DNA from: Pycnococcus provasolii
Taxonomy: Eukaryota; Chlorophyta; Pseudoscourfieldiophyceae; Pseudoscourfieldiales
Length of the DNA stretch: 64,000 bases
NCBI GenBank assembly: GCA_049487715.1
Contig: CP150547.1
Coordinates: 1,178,001-1,242,000, forward strand
Reading direction: 5' to 3'
Both the position numbers and the translations under genes were made by a program. Shown one piece after another: positions 29,426 to 39,309 of the stretch. The notes beneath the pieces are model-generated. The model had not been told where the DNA came from, searched no databases, and saw only the letters and a list, made by a program, of their open reading frames with translations. Positions within the stretch are counted from its first letter, which is position 1, and every line of letters begins with the position of its first letter.

Positions 29426-30051
29426 ATGTCGCTCCGCGTCGCGCCGCCAGGCACCCCCTTGAACGACGCGCAGGACATGACGCTCACGACGCGGCCGTAC
29501 AGCAACGGCGCGCTCGCCGTGCTGCTCTCCGGATCGTCGGGGCGGTTCATCCTCTCGGAGAACGTCGGCGACGGCGAAATCAACCCGCCTCTCTCCACGG
29601 GCGAGTTTCTATTCAAGGTACGTACGCCTTTCGCTTTGCGCAACTAACTTGCAACGTCACTTCGTGACCTACATACCTCAAAAGGTTGCGAGGAATATTG
29701 AAACAATCCACTCACATCTTCTTCCCTTACCAAAACAAACAAACAAACAAAAAATCACCACCTGTATAGACGGGACAGGGCAACGAGGGCCTACTCGAAC
29801 AGCTCGTGAGGCAAGGTGCGTGTGTTGTGCTCCGTGCCGTAATGTGGAGAAACAGGCAGTGCCCCGTTTGCGCGCTTGCCAAGCCTGGGCAAAGTCCACA
29901 GCCACACGCGCCGGCACCACCACCTGCACACCAACAGCCGCCGCCGATGCAGCAGCAGCAGCAGCAACAACAACACCCTATGATGCCCCCGATGCAACAG
30001 CCTATGCCGCCGCAGATCCACCAGCAGCAGCAGCAACTTATGATGATGCTA

Positions 30052-30107
<56 letters not shown>

Positions 30108-31293
30108 GCTACAGATGCAGCAGCACCAGCAGCACAGTCAGCAGCATAGTCAGCAGCAACAGAGTCAACAACTTCTGATGATGCTTCAGCAGCAGCAACA
30201 CCAGCGGCAAATGCAGCAGCAGCAGCAGCTTCCGCCACAGCCACATGCACAGCCACCACTGCATCAGCCGCTACAGCCACAACCACAGGCACAGCACCAT
30301 CCGCTTGCACCACACCTATCTGGCCAAAGCCTTGTCGGACCGCCCCCTGTACATCAGCCGCCTCCGCACCTTCAACAGCCACCGCCGCAGATGCAACCAC
30401 TACCACCACCACCACCACAACAACAGCAACCACCACCATCACCACCTCACCATCAACACCAACAGCCAACGCAGCAGCAGCCAGCACCTCCAGAAGCAGG
30501 AAGCAGGACTCGGAAGCAGGAAGAGCCGTTGCGCCCGTTGCAACCTGCACCCGCGGCTGCACCAAAGGACGAGTGGCAGACGGTGAAGGAGAAGAAAAAG
30601 GAGAACAGCAAGAAGGAGGATAAGAAGGACGTCTCAAAGGTGAAGGAGGAGGCGAAGGCACCACCTCCCAAGCCGAAGCCGAAGGCTTCTCTCATTGGAC
30701 CGCCGCCACTCGACTGGACGTCGAAGTTAAACGAGTACATCGAAACACAGCGTCGCCTTGGGCTACCCGTGCCTGACGAGATGATGTCTCGCAAGGCGAA
30801 TGACGGCCCTGCTCGTCAGCCAACGCTGCCTTCGCGAGACAGCACTGGATTCACGCCACCAGCTGGCGGATGGCGACGCAGCGGCAAGTTCTGGCTCCCT
30901 CCGGTGAAGGACTTGACAAAGAAAAAGGAAGATGCGAATGAGAATGTGAAGGTGGAGGAGGGGAAGCCTCGCAAGCCGGAGAGAAAGACTGTGAAGCAGA
31001 AGCAACAGGAGGCTGCTGCTGCTGCTGCTACGTCGGATCCGGAGGTGGATTCAGCGTCAGCGTCAGCGTCGACAAAGAAGGAGGAGAAGCCTGAAGAGGA
31101 TCCTCCCGCGTTGAAGGAGGAGAAGAAGGATTTGGCTGAGCAATTCAATGATGCGCTCAAGTATCTGCTTGCAAATAATCTTGTGGTTGGACATGAAAAC
31201 GTAGCTCCTGAGATGTACGATTTGGAGATTGCCGTTTTCATAAAGAAAGCTAGGCAACAAGCGAGGAGGAAGCTACAAGAGGAAGAAAAATGA
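29426..31293 (+). CDS. Gln/Pro-rich protein of unknown function (2 exons)
   Basis: Exons 29426-29617 and 29770-31293, 571 residues. The 152-bp intron is GTACGT...TAG and phase 0. The first 64 residues form a compact segment (RPYSNGALAVLL, SGRFILSENVGDGEI). Exon 2 opens GNEGLLEQLVRQG, then CPVC, then about 180 residues of Gln/Pro/His repeats. Then come a Lys/Glu stretch (DEWQTVKEKKKENSKKEDKK), a conserved-looking PPPLDWTSKLNEYIETQRRLGLP, GWRRSGKFWLPP, and a helical C terminus (AEQFNDALKYLLANN). Composition suggests an RNA-associated or scaffold protein, which is inference only. A second intron starting GTGCGT near 29816 cannot be ruled out. The stop begins a run of seven TGA codons; an (ACA)n tract follows near 31357-31386. 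Confidence 0.6.
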
Positions 31294-31356
31294 TGATGAT
31301 GATGATGATGATCTGTAATTGCGAGAAATTCATATTCAAATACATTTTTATTTTAC

Positions 31357-31387
<31 letters not shown>

Positions 31388-31464
31388 ATATATACATTCA
31401 ATCTGCAAGAAACGTTAGCGCTTTCTGCGCTTGTTTCTGCGCGAGTGACGCGTGAAGATCGTCG

Positions 31465-32985
31465 TTAGCAGCTCCTTCTGCTGCTGGAGGAGAACGCCGC
31501 CAGTCTCTCGAGCGGCACGACGCCGTCGGCTGCTACGATGGCGTCACGCTGGTGACGTGACCGAGCAATGTTAGCAAGTGCAAGCGCAGCCATCCCTCGT
31601 GACGTGTGATCACTCAGCAGGGACACCAGCGGCGCAACGGCACCAGCCTCCACCACTGCATCGGCGCCGCCGTTGTACGCCATCTCCGCGATGAGATGGG
31701 ATGCATGCATCCTGCCTTGGTTGAGATTCGCCTCGGCATCATGAAGCATTGCCACCAAGTCGTCAAGTGCTCCAGTATCCATGATGGCTTCAACGCGCGC
31801 GGCGTTGTCTCCGTACGAAAGCTGCGAAAGGGCACGTGCCACCCTGGTCTTGCAATCGACACTGCCACCGCGGAGCAGCGCCACAAGAGCATCCATCGCA
31901 CCTGCCGCGAACGCCGCATCGCGCTGCCTGTCTGATTTGAGCGTACTCATACAATCGACGACGTACTCTCGGCCGCGGCCGGCTGTATCGTGCAACCTCG
32001 ATACTAGCTTAGACAGTGTGCCATCCGCCAACAATGCGTCGAGGAGTGCCTCACTCCCGCCCATCAGCATGTACGAAAGAGCACGAGATGCCTGCATCTG
32101 CATTCGCGCATCACAGTCGGTGTCGCACGCCATATCACAAAGCTTCTCGAGTGCACCCCTTGCGTTTATCACGGCATCTCGACGGGACTGGCTCCCACGC
32201 ACGAGGTTCGCGAGAGCCACCGCGGCGTTCGCGCTGCCATGCCTGTGCCCAGCATGCAGCAAATCGACGAGCGGGTTCAGAGCGCCGATTTCGAGTATTC
32301 TGTCCTTATGAAGCGAGGCGTTTGATTGACAGCTCGCCACGTTTGCGATGGCAAGTGCCGCGTTTGATTTTTCCATGACGTCGCCACTGCTCAGCTGCTG
32401 AACAAGTGGCTTCAGGGCACCCGCCGCGGCGACGGCGTCGGCATATCCGTTCCCTGCGAGCCTCGCAAGCGCAGCCGCTGCTTCGTTCTTCCCACTCCCA
32501 CCTGCGCACCTGTGGGTGCGCAGCAGCTGCACGAGCGGCTTGAGCGCGCCAGCACGGACAACGGCGTCGCGGTCGTGTTGCGTTTTTTTGGTTGCGGCAT
32601 TGATCGCTCGTGCGGCATGAGCTAGCTGGTGTTGTGTTCCGTCGCTTCGTAGCAACGAGTTGACGAGTTGACGCACCGTTGATGGTGTTGACTGAATTGA
32701 CTGTTTTGAGGGTGATGATGAGGGATTACGGTGGTGCTGATTTTTCGATTTGCCACGCCTGTCTTGCGTCTGCCTGTTTGTTTTTTGCGTTTGCTGCAAC
32801 GACGAGGATGAAGCGTGTGGTCCTCTTTGGAGCCACGCAGTCAACGACGACGTTGCAACTGCGAAAGGTCTCACACTACAAAACCAAGTACAACAACCAC
32901 CACTTTTACTACTACTGAGAGAGTGAGGCAGACAAGCAGGCGCGAGAAACATGCCACTTCTTCTCTTCCCTAGAAGAAAGCTCAT
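31465..32985 (-). CDS. Armadillo-repeat protein
   Basis: 506 residues. About 110 low-complexity N-terminal residues are followed by at least eight armadillo units. Typical cores are AGALKPLVQLL, EAAAALARLAGNG, AGALKPLVQQLSSGD, SNAALAIANVAS, IGALNPLVDLLHAG, ANAAVALANLV and AGAVAPLVSLL. This is the plant/algal ARM type in which each repeat begins (A)GALxPLVxLL. Such proteins are protein-interaction scaffolds; no F-box, U-box or kinase domain is visible, so partner and process are unknown. Single exon. Confidence 0.85.
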   Translation of the reverse strand: MSFLLGKRRSGMFLAPACLPHSLSSSKSGGCCTWFCSVRPFAVATSSLTAWLQRGPHASSSSLQQTQKTNRQTQDRRGKSKNQHHRNPSSSPSKQSIQSTPSTVRQLVNSLLRSDGTQHQLAHAARAINAATKKTQHDRDAVVRAGALKPLVQLLRTHRCAGGSGKNEAAAALARLAGNGYADAVAAAGALKPLVQQLSSGDVMEKSNAALAIANVASCQSNASLHKDRILEIGALNPLVDLLHAGHRHGSANAAVALANLVRGSQSRRDAVINARGALEKLCDMACDTDCDARMQMQASRALSYMLMGGSEALLDALLADGTLSKLVSRLHDTAGRGREYVVDCMSTLKSDRQRDAAFAAGAMDALVALLRGGSVDCKTRVARALSQLSYGDNAARVEAIMDTGALDDLVAMLHDAEANLNQGRMHASHLIAEMAYNGGADAVVEAGAVAPLVSLLSDHTSRGMAALALANIARSRHQRDAIVAADGVVPLERLAAFSSSSRRSC

Positions 32986-33114
32986 ATCTTCAGCAGTGGC
33001 AGCAGTGTCTTGCTGTCTGTGCCCCAGATAATGGGATGGATGAGACGAGGACGACTGGACGAGCCTTTTAAAAAAGATGAAAACTACTGTATGTATGGCG
33101 CCAGAAATCTAAAT

Positions 33115-33138
33115 GAGAGAGAGAGAGAGAGAGAGAGA
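33115..33138. repeat. (GA)n microsatellite
   Basis: About twelve GA units in the 5' region of the J-domain gene, 53 bp upstream of a telomere-type array. GA tracts are common in core promoters. Confidence 0.9.
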
Positions 33139-33190
33139 TGCCAGTCCGAGAGGACTTCGTAGTTGGTAGGAGGGAGAGTAGCCGTAGCCG

Positions 33191-33226
33191 TAACCCTAAC
33201 CCTAACCCTAACCCTAACCCTAACCC
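33191..33226 (+). repeat. Interstitial telomere-type array, (CCCTAA)5
   Basis: Five complete CCCTAA units with partial units at both ends. It ends 143 bp before the J-domain protein ATG at 33369. In plants, AAACCCTAA 'telo-box' elements drive expression of growth-related genes; whether this works the same way here is inference. Confidence 0.9.
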
Positions 33227-33368
33227 TTTGGCAATTAGGGGTGAATTAAGGTTAGGGGATAAGAAAAAGCGACCAATGAATGGGGGGAACCCTTTTCCGT
33301 CGCCCTTTTTTTTCCGCCACACACTTTTCCCCCAACCACTTCAACACCAGTCAACAGGAGAAGAAGAA

Positions 33369-34258
33369 ATGGCGGCGGCGGCGGCATCCATGCGACGCTC
33401 TTCTGCCCACTCCCATTCTCGCTCTTTTTCTTATGCTCACTCTCGTTCTCGTCGGAGCTCAGGTGCGTGCCGTGTGACGTTACCGTCCTCAGGCTCCTCG
33501 TCAACAACCTCGTCGTCTTCGGGGGGGCCACCTTCCCCTCCTGACGAGTCAGCCATCCTCACGCCGCTCGTGCACGAAACGCTCGCGCGCGTATGCCTCG
33601 GTGCAGTCGGAGGGGACGAGAAAAAGTTTCTCAAGGAGGCGGACGAGCTCGCGAAAGCACTCGAAGGAAGATACGGCGTCGACGTCGCCAACTCGCTCGC
33701 GGAACCGCTCCCAACGATGCTCGCGTACCTGCTGACGACTGAGCCGACGCGGGACGTGCTTGGCCACTTCCTGTACGACGAAGAGAACGAACTTGACACG
33801 AACATGCCGTCGCGAACAGCGGCGAAACTCAAGGGGCTCGCGTCCGCCGTGCGAAGCGTGCACGGACAAGGCGTACGGCAGGTATACGGCGACCTGCAAG
33901 ACTCGTCCGCGCAGATGGCGGCTCTGGACAACGGTCTCACACTCGTGGGGTTCGTTGGCGACGTGCTGGACGGGCTGCACGAGGTGGTGGCACGCACGCA
34001 CCAGCTGGCGCAGGAATTGGAGGCTGCGGAAGTGTCCATCGTTGAGGGCAACGGAGAGGAGGGAGAAGGCACTTCCTTACACGACGCGCCCATCGTGGCT
34101 GAGTTTGAGGATGCCGCCGACTCAGACGGTGACAATGACCGCGACGGCGGAACCGTGTCAGCGTCGGTGATTGACGCCATCGTTGAGGAAACCTTGTCAA
34201 AGCCGCCGCCACTTGAGCCCGAGCCTGAGCCCGAGCCCGAGCCTAAGCAGGAGAAGAA

Positions 34259-34290
<32 letters not shown>

Positions 34291-35234
34291 AGAGCAAACG
34301 GACGGCTGGTTCCGGATTTGGCGCATCGGCATCGTCGGCATCGTCCCAAAAGCCGCGCACGGCAGACTCGCTCGTCAAGGAGGCGGCGACGGCACTGAAG
34401 TCGTGCGAGAAATTTCACCGCAAACTTCTGAAAGAGAGGAGCGACACGCTTCGCACGTTTGTCGTGCTCTCTCGAAGCGCGTGCTCGGCGGACACACCAG
34501 GGTTCGACAGCCGGCTCAGTGACTGGCTTCCTGTGGCGGAGATGACGCTCGACATACCGGAGCCTCCTGCCGGCGCACCGTCACGCCCACCTTCGGTCGA
34601 GCTTGCTTCCGCCGCTCTGCAAGGTTTGTGCTTGGAGGCGCACGCGTCGCTCGACTATATTATCGGGCGCAAGGGCTTCGCGTTTGGCGCGTCGTCGTCG
34701 AAGAAGAAGACGGCGACGGCGGAGATCCCGCCGCTGTCGTGGGCGGTGGAGGAGACTCATTCGTACTACCTTGCCGAGGAGGCGCTGAAGACTGGTGCTG
34801 CTGGGGCGACAACAGACGGGAGCGGCGTTGGCAGCGTCGGCGACGCGCTGCGTGCGCTCAACCTCGAGTCTGGTGCGACGCACGAGGAGATTCGACGGGC
34901 GTACCGCAAGCTGTCCGCCAAGTACCACCCTGACGTGAACGCGGGGAGCGACGAGGCTGCGAAACGGTATGCCGAGGTGCGCGCTGCGAACGAGGTGCTG
35001 AAGCGCCGTGCATCAAACAAGGCTGGCACTTACGAGGATCTCGTTCCGGGTGGCAGTCGCACGCCCATACAGAGATGCGAGGGTATGGTGACACCGCCAT
35101 TGTGGAATGCTCAGCTGGCACGCGAAGCGGCGGCGGTAATGCTCCCTGGCATGGAATACGCGCTTGCGCCGCTCGATCGGGAAACTGCGCAGATTTTCAT
35201 GATGAGAAATTCTAGTAGAGCAGCGAACAATTAA
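33369..35234 (+). CDS. J-domain (DnaJ-like) co-chaperone with novel N-terminal region
   Basis: 621 residues from the ATG at 33369. The frame is open back to 33138, but that part translates a telomere-type repeat (Asn-Pro repeats) and is better taken as 5' UTR/promoter. A C-terminal J domain at about 495-560: ALRALNLESGATHEEIRRAYRKLSAKYHPDV with the HPD motif at 520-522, needed to stimulate Hsp70 ATPase. N-terminal Ser/Arg-rich segment, then a helical region (VHETLARVCLGAVG, LPTMLAYLLTTEP), an EPEPEPEP and KKAKKAKKAKK low-complexity linker, and another helical region. No Zn-finger or Gly/Phe region, so class III (type C). The Ser/Arg N terminus could be a plastid transit peptide. Confidence 0.82.
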
Positions 35235-35379
35235 TTCAATTCATTTCATTTCATTTCATTTTGTGGTAGAAGATTTTCTTTTACAACAACACAATACAGT
35301 ATTTAAATTTGTGTGTGTATGTGTGTGTGTGTGTTTTCACAACAAGGTACAAGTCTTTTTTGTTTTTGAAAAGTTTCTT

Positions 35380-35666
35380 TCAGTCGTCGTCGTCTTCAGC
35401 AAATTCGCCGCCACCACCGTCGTCATCATCTTCTCCAATGGCTGCGTCGACGTACTCCGCCTCACCTGGGTTCACTGGATCGCCACGCTTCCAGTGTGAG
35501 AGCGCGACCCAGCCACCGGGGCTCACGAGAGCAAGCACGAGACTTAATGAGTTGGTTGGCACCTGCTCCGCCGCGCTCACAAGCTCAAACAGCCGGAAGA
35601 GTGCCGCGGGACTGTACGCATTTTCCCTGGTTCCCAGCGGGACGACGCGAAGCCGTTCACGTGGCT

Positions 35667-35697
<31 letters not shown>

Positions 35698-36432
35698 CGC
35701 TTCCGCCGCCGCTGCTTCCGCCGCCGCTGCATTCGACGCAAGTCCCGCGAGCGTTTTCGAGCGCTTCGTCTTGTCAGGCCTATGCGCGATGTCCGCGAGC
35801 GTCGCGGCGTCGCACGTGATAAAGTACACGCCACGATTGTTTGTTTGTTCGTTGTCGTTGTTGAGCATTGCGCAGTGCAACTCTGGCGTATTCTGCCTTC
35901 CTTCCGCGAGTCGGCAGTAGACGCTGTAGAGGTCGCTTGGGGTGGCGTACGCGCTCGTTACAAATGGCGCCTGCGACGTGGCGGTTTCCTGGTTGAATGA
36001 AGGAGTTCGCAGGAGCGCGCTCGTCGCGGCTTGCGTCATGTGCATGGTGACAAATCTGGGAAACGAGCACGGCGCGTAGACGTCGGATCGCCCCTGTTTG
36101 CGGTAGAGGTTTTGCACGCGTTTGCGCATAATTCGGACTTGCTCGACATCGGGTTCAGAAAGAGCTGCTGCTGCTGCTGTGGTGGTATTGTTGGCAAATT
36201 GGTCATTGGTCAAGTCAAGGGCGGCATGTGCACCAGGACGAGCAGGAGGAGGAGAGGGTAAGGGTAAGCCCCCTACTCCCCCCCGTCCAGGAGCAGGATT
36301 ATTATCTTCGTCCTCATCCGACGAGTACTCGTTGTGACGGTTAGGGTGGAGTTGTTGCTGTCGTGGCTGTGGCGCGAGAGGAGGAGCGGCGGCGGCGGAG
36401 CGCGGTGCGCCGAAGCCGGGCGCGGGGAGCAT
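35380..36432 (-). CDS. Unknown protein with acidic tail
   Basis: 350 residues, no family recognised. N terminus Pro/Ala-rich with an acidic patch (SSDEDEDNN). The middle is ordered: QVRIMRKRVQNLYRKQGRSDVYAPCSFPRFVTMHMTQAAT, then DLYSVYCRLAEGRQNTPELHC, GVYFITCDAATLADI. It ends with a poly-Ala stretch and a LSLVLALVSPGGWVALSHWKRGD segment before an acidic C terminus. The ordered blocks and sustained coding bias argue that it is real. Faces the J-domain gene convergently, with 145 bp between. No signal peptide or membrane helix. Confidence 0.55.
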
Positions 36433-36560
36433 GATGGGAGGGGTATGGCGGCGGGGGGCCCGACTACCAGGGGGCTCGTCTGACCACGACCACTGGGTTC
36501 GGGGTTTCGCTTCTTTCGGGGTTTACAAGTACAGGATCTTTTGCATTTACATCTAATAAG

Positions 36561-37607
36561 TCACAGCTTGTTGACGCCCTCGAGCAGCTCGCGCACAGCC
36601 TTGGCGATCCGCGCGTCAGACGCACGCCGCTCGCGCTGCAACGACGCAATCTGATGGCGCAGGCGGGCGGTGGATGCGCCGTCCTCGCACATGTCCGCGG
36701 CAAGGCGCGCCTCCGCAAAGTCGCCCATGCGAGCGTGCGCAAGAGCGCGAACGAAGTGCGATTTCGCAAGCAGGCGAGACTGTCCGAGACGTGCAAGTGC
36801 ATGTGAGGCTTGAGAGGCTTGCCGCAGCGCGGGTAGCGGGCGAGATGCGTGCATGTGGCACAATGCGGCGTTCAGAAGAGCCTTGGCATAGAGCGGCGCA
36901 GTCGTGGAGGATGATGTAGCAGACGCTGTTGCTTGCGCGTGTCTCAAGTTGGCGAACGAAACACCGTCCATTTCGCTCGTGTCTGACGAAGAAGAACCAC
37001 CACCACCACCTTCGTCTTGCGAAGTATCGTCCGCGGTATCGTATTCGTCGTCGTCGTCGTTGAACATAACGTCCGCCGTCTCGTCATCCTCGTCGGTGTA
37101 CGTGACGACGCCGCGACGACGCCACCTTCCGCTTTGTAACTTGACGTCAACGGCGTCCCCAGCTCGAAACAAAAGCTTGGCATCTGTCGACGTTTCCGGC
37201 TCGACGTGCTTGGACGCGGCGAGGAACTCTGCTGCGGCGAGCGCGTACCTGCCTTGCGTGTGATGCGACGATGCGAGCGCCAGGTGCGCATCGTACGACA
37301 TACTGGTTACGCCAGTTGATGATGTGACGTGCGACATGCGCCACGAAGGAACCTCTTCGAGAACAGTGCCATCTTGGAAGAGGATGTCGCATGTTGTTGT
37401 GTCATCCTCAAACCACACGACGCCAACTCCCTGAGGGTGGAAGGAGTACGGTGAGGACGAAGTCTCGTCGACGGAGGTGAGCACGAGAGCGAGTTTTGGT
37501 TTTTCTGAGCTGAGGAGGCGTGCGTAGATGGACTGGAGTTGACCGTGTTGTTGACCGTGTTGCTCAGGATGTTGTTGTTCTTCTTGTTGTGACGGCGGCG
37601 GCGACAT
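36561..37607 (-). CDS. Protein with Tudor/agenet-like motifs and TPR-like helices
   Basis: 348 residues. Two similar beta-type segments, VGVVWFEDDTTTCDILFQDGT near 60-80 and GDAVDVKLQSGRWRRRGVVTYTD near 147-170, look like Tudor/agenet (chromatin or RNA-binding) barrels: a GRWRxGxV core followed by acidic VMFNDDDDEYDT. The C-terminal half is helical with TPR-like pairs (YAKALLNAALCHMHASRPLPALRQASQASHAL, then LLAKSHFVRALAHARMGDFAEARLAAD). An acidic Ser-rich linker separates them. Function unknown. CTATCGTAGC lies 43 bp upstream of the ATG. Confidence 0.55.
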   Translation of the reverse strand: MSPPPSQQEEQQHPEQHGQQHGQLQSIYARLLSSEKPKLALVLTSVDETSSSPYSFHPQGVGVVWFEDDTTTCDILFQDGTVLEEVPSWRMSHVTSSTGVTSMSYDAHLALASSHHTQGRYALAAAEFLAASKHVEPETSTDAKLLFRAGDAVDVKLQSGRWRRRGVVTYTDEDDETADVMFNDDDDEYDTADDTSQDEGGGGGSSSSDTSEMDGVSFANLRHAQATASATSSSTTAPLYAKALLNAALCHMHASRPLPALRQASQASHALARLGQSRLLAKSHFVRALAHARMGDFAEARLAADMCEDGASTARLRHQIASLQRERRASDARIAKAVRELLEGVNKL

Positions 37608-37779
37608 GCGTCGTGTGGTGATGAGGTTGACATAAATAGACGGACAGGCCTATCGTAGCGCGAACTGCGAAGAGGCGGAAAAGAAGAAAAGGAGGAGAAG
37701 GGAATGCGAACTATTGGTCAATTGTTACTATCCAGTGTCACCATCGTTGACGGGGATACCGGTTCAGCCTACTAATCTA

Positions 37780-37913
37780 TGCAAGGGTCCCGTGTTCGAA
37801 CCACGGATGGTGCATCCATTATTTCCCTTCGGAAAAACTTTTCCGCGAATTTTTTTCGCGGCGCTGAAGCGCCGCGCACTTTTAGCTCAGTGGTTAGAGC
37901 ATTGCACTTGTAT
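37780..37913 (+). tRNA. Circularly permuted tRNA-Thr(UGU): 3' half upstream of 5' half
   Basis: 3' half at 37780-37814: anticodon-stem 3' strand TGCAA, variable loop GGGTC, T-stem CCGTG, loop TTCGAAC, T-stem CACGG, acceptor ATGGTGC, discriminator A. The 5' half at 37876-37913: acceptor GCACTTT, TA, D-stem GCTC, loop AGTGGTTA, D-stem GAGC, A, anticodon stem TTGCA, loop CTTGTAT with anticodon TGT. Joining 5' half then 3' half gives a 73-nt cloverleaf: D stem 4/4, anticodon stem 5/5, T stem 5/5, acceptor 6/7 (one U-U mismatch at 6-67, one G-U). G1-C72, C2-G71 and A73 fit Thr identity. The 61-bp spacer contains an 8-bp hairpin (37857-37876, TGAA loop) ending exactly at G1. Loop base 38 may come from either half. 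Caveat: the spacer has seven T's at 37850-37856. Confidence 0.85.
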
Positions 37914-37916
37914 CTA

Positions 37917-37923
37917 TTTTTTT
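37917..37923 (+). terminator. Pol III-type T-run after the permuted tRNA
   Basis: Seven T's begin 4 bases beyond the anticodon-loop sequence of the 5' half, where a Pol III terminator of a permuted precursor would be expected. Confidence 0.6.
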
Positions 37924-38156
37924 GCACTACGTACGGGTATTATGATCGCCATGGACGAAAACTTTTTTTTTTGCAGCTCGAGAGTAATGATGGACGACCG
38001 ACCAACATAACAGTTGTCTAGTTTATTATGTATGTATATGCAATAATTTTTGTCAAACTATTAATGCCATTACTGCAAATTTTGTCAATCCCCAAATCAT
38101 ACGAAACCCACCGTGAGGATGCATGATCAACACTAAAAGCGCGATGACGAAAGCAT

Positions 38157-38840
38157 TTAGTACGCCTGGCAGTAGAGGCCGAAGTCCTTGCACCAGCCGG
38201 GGGCGAGGAGGTTCTGGTGGACCGGGTCGGCAACGTGCGCGGACCAGTTGGCGATGGGGCCCTCCTTCGTCACGAGCGCCTGGGAGATGCATCCGAGCCA
38301 CGCGCCCATGGCGAGGCGGCAGTGCTTGATCTCCTTCACCTTGAGCTCCTCGAGGTCGTACTTCTCCGCGAGGTTGAGCGGGTCGAAGCGTCCTCCGGGG
38401 GAGACATCTCCCTGCGTGAGCTCCGGGAAGGGGTTGTCGAGCAGGCCCGTGCGGTACGACTCGGCGAATCCGATCGTGAACAGCTCGATGACGAGCACGT
38501 TCCAGAAGGACGGGAAGCCGCTGCCCTCCGGCGCGAGGGGGGCGGGCGCACCCGGGAACTGGATGCCAGTGCAGTCGTCCGGCGTGCAGAGCTCGCCAGC
38601 CTTGAACCACGGCACGCCCGTTCCGTTCTCCGCCGCCCACGCGCCAGTGACTCCGAGCATGGCCCAGCGTCCGTGGATGATTTCGCGCTCGGCGTTCTTC
38701 TCATCGGTGAAGGGCACGAGCGGCGACTCGCGCGGGCCGCCGGGGTAGGAGCCGAACTCGGGCATGAGGTCGGCGCGCACCTTCATGGCGCGGCTGGAGG
38801 CGCGGACAGAGCGAACGGACAGCGACGACTTGGCGAGCAT
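38157..38840 (-). CDS. Light-harvesting chlorophyll-binding protein (LHC), copy 1
   Basis: 227 residues from the ATG at 38840. Short basic transit peptide (MLAKSSLSVRSVRASSRAMKVRA) then a three-helix LHC fold. Helix 1 is EREIIHGRWAMLGVTGA, helix 2 FPSFWNVLVIELFTIGFAESYRTG, helix 3 LEELKVKEIKHCRLAMGAWLG. The Glu-Arg ligand pairs of helices 1 and 3 are kept. The usual Asn-Gly of helix 3 (KNGRLAM) is His-Cys, so the chlorophyll a612 ligand would be His. Thylakoid antenna protein; Lhca-like by overall layout, but class not settled. Paralogue of the gene at 39310 (same blocks throughout), transcribed away from it. Downstream is the permuted tRNA-Thr. Confidence 0.93.
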   Translation of the reverse strand: MLAKSSLSVRSVRASSRAMKVRADLMPEFGSYPGGPRESPLVPFTDEKNAEREIIHGRWAMLGVTGAWAAENGTGVPWFKAGELCTPDDCTGIQFPGAPAPLAPEGSGFPSFWNVLVIELFTIGFAESYRTGLLDNPFPELTQGDVSPGGRFDPLNLAEKYDLEELKVKEIKHCRLAMGAWLGCISQALVTKEGPIANWSAHVADPVHQNLLAPGWCKDFGLYCQAY

Positions 38841-39309
38841 GTTTGATGTGGTATTGGTAAAATGACACAACACCAGACGGGAGGAGGGAGAGAGGAGGGA
38901 GGGCACACAGCCCCCCCCCCCCCACCAGGGGCACAGCCCCCACCCCCCCTCCCTTCGGTGAGATTTTCCAAGCAGAAAATCCCAACCTTATCGTTTTCAT
39001 CCGGAAATCCAGGGGGATGGGCGGGCTCAGGAACAGGGAGATCTTTCCGCGCGATGAGTTTATCTTTTAGCAGGTGAGATTTCCTCCCCACCCTACCCGA
39101 TAGGCGAGAGCATCGACGACGCAGCGAGGCTACAACGCTCTTCGCATGCAAGCAAGTCTCTTGTTGGAGGGGAATCCGCCCTCTCCCCTCTCCCCTCTCT
39201 CTCCTCCTCTCTCTGTGCTATCTCCTCCCTCTCTCTGTGCTCCCCGCTATCGTCACCCCCCGCCTCCTCCTTCTCTCATTATTTACTGATATAGAATATA
39301 TTTGCAAAG
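38841..39309. promoter_or_regulatory. Shared divergent promoter of the two LHC genes
   Basis: 469 bp between the two LHC start codons. It contains a C-run (about 38910-38950), a C/T-rich stretch with a repeated CTCCCTCTCTCTGTGCT word (39190-39245) and an AT-rich TATAGAATATATTTG immediately before the 39310 ATG. No classical TATA box at a fixed distance was identified for the minus-strand gene. Confidence 0.6.

Noticed and set aside
30038-30664. Val/Ala-rich minus-strand ORF
   Set aside because: Antisense of the Gln-rich coding repeats.
33138-33368. N-terminal extension of the J-domain protein
   Set aside because: It would translate a telomere-type repeat (Asn-Pro) and a GA tract; the ATG at 33369 gives a sensible protein.
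37714-38010. 98-codon plus-strand ORF
   Set aside because: It runs across the permuted tRNA and T-runs; no protein-like composition.
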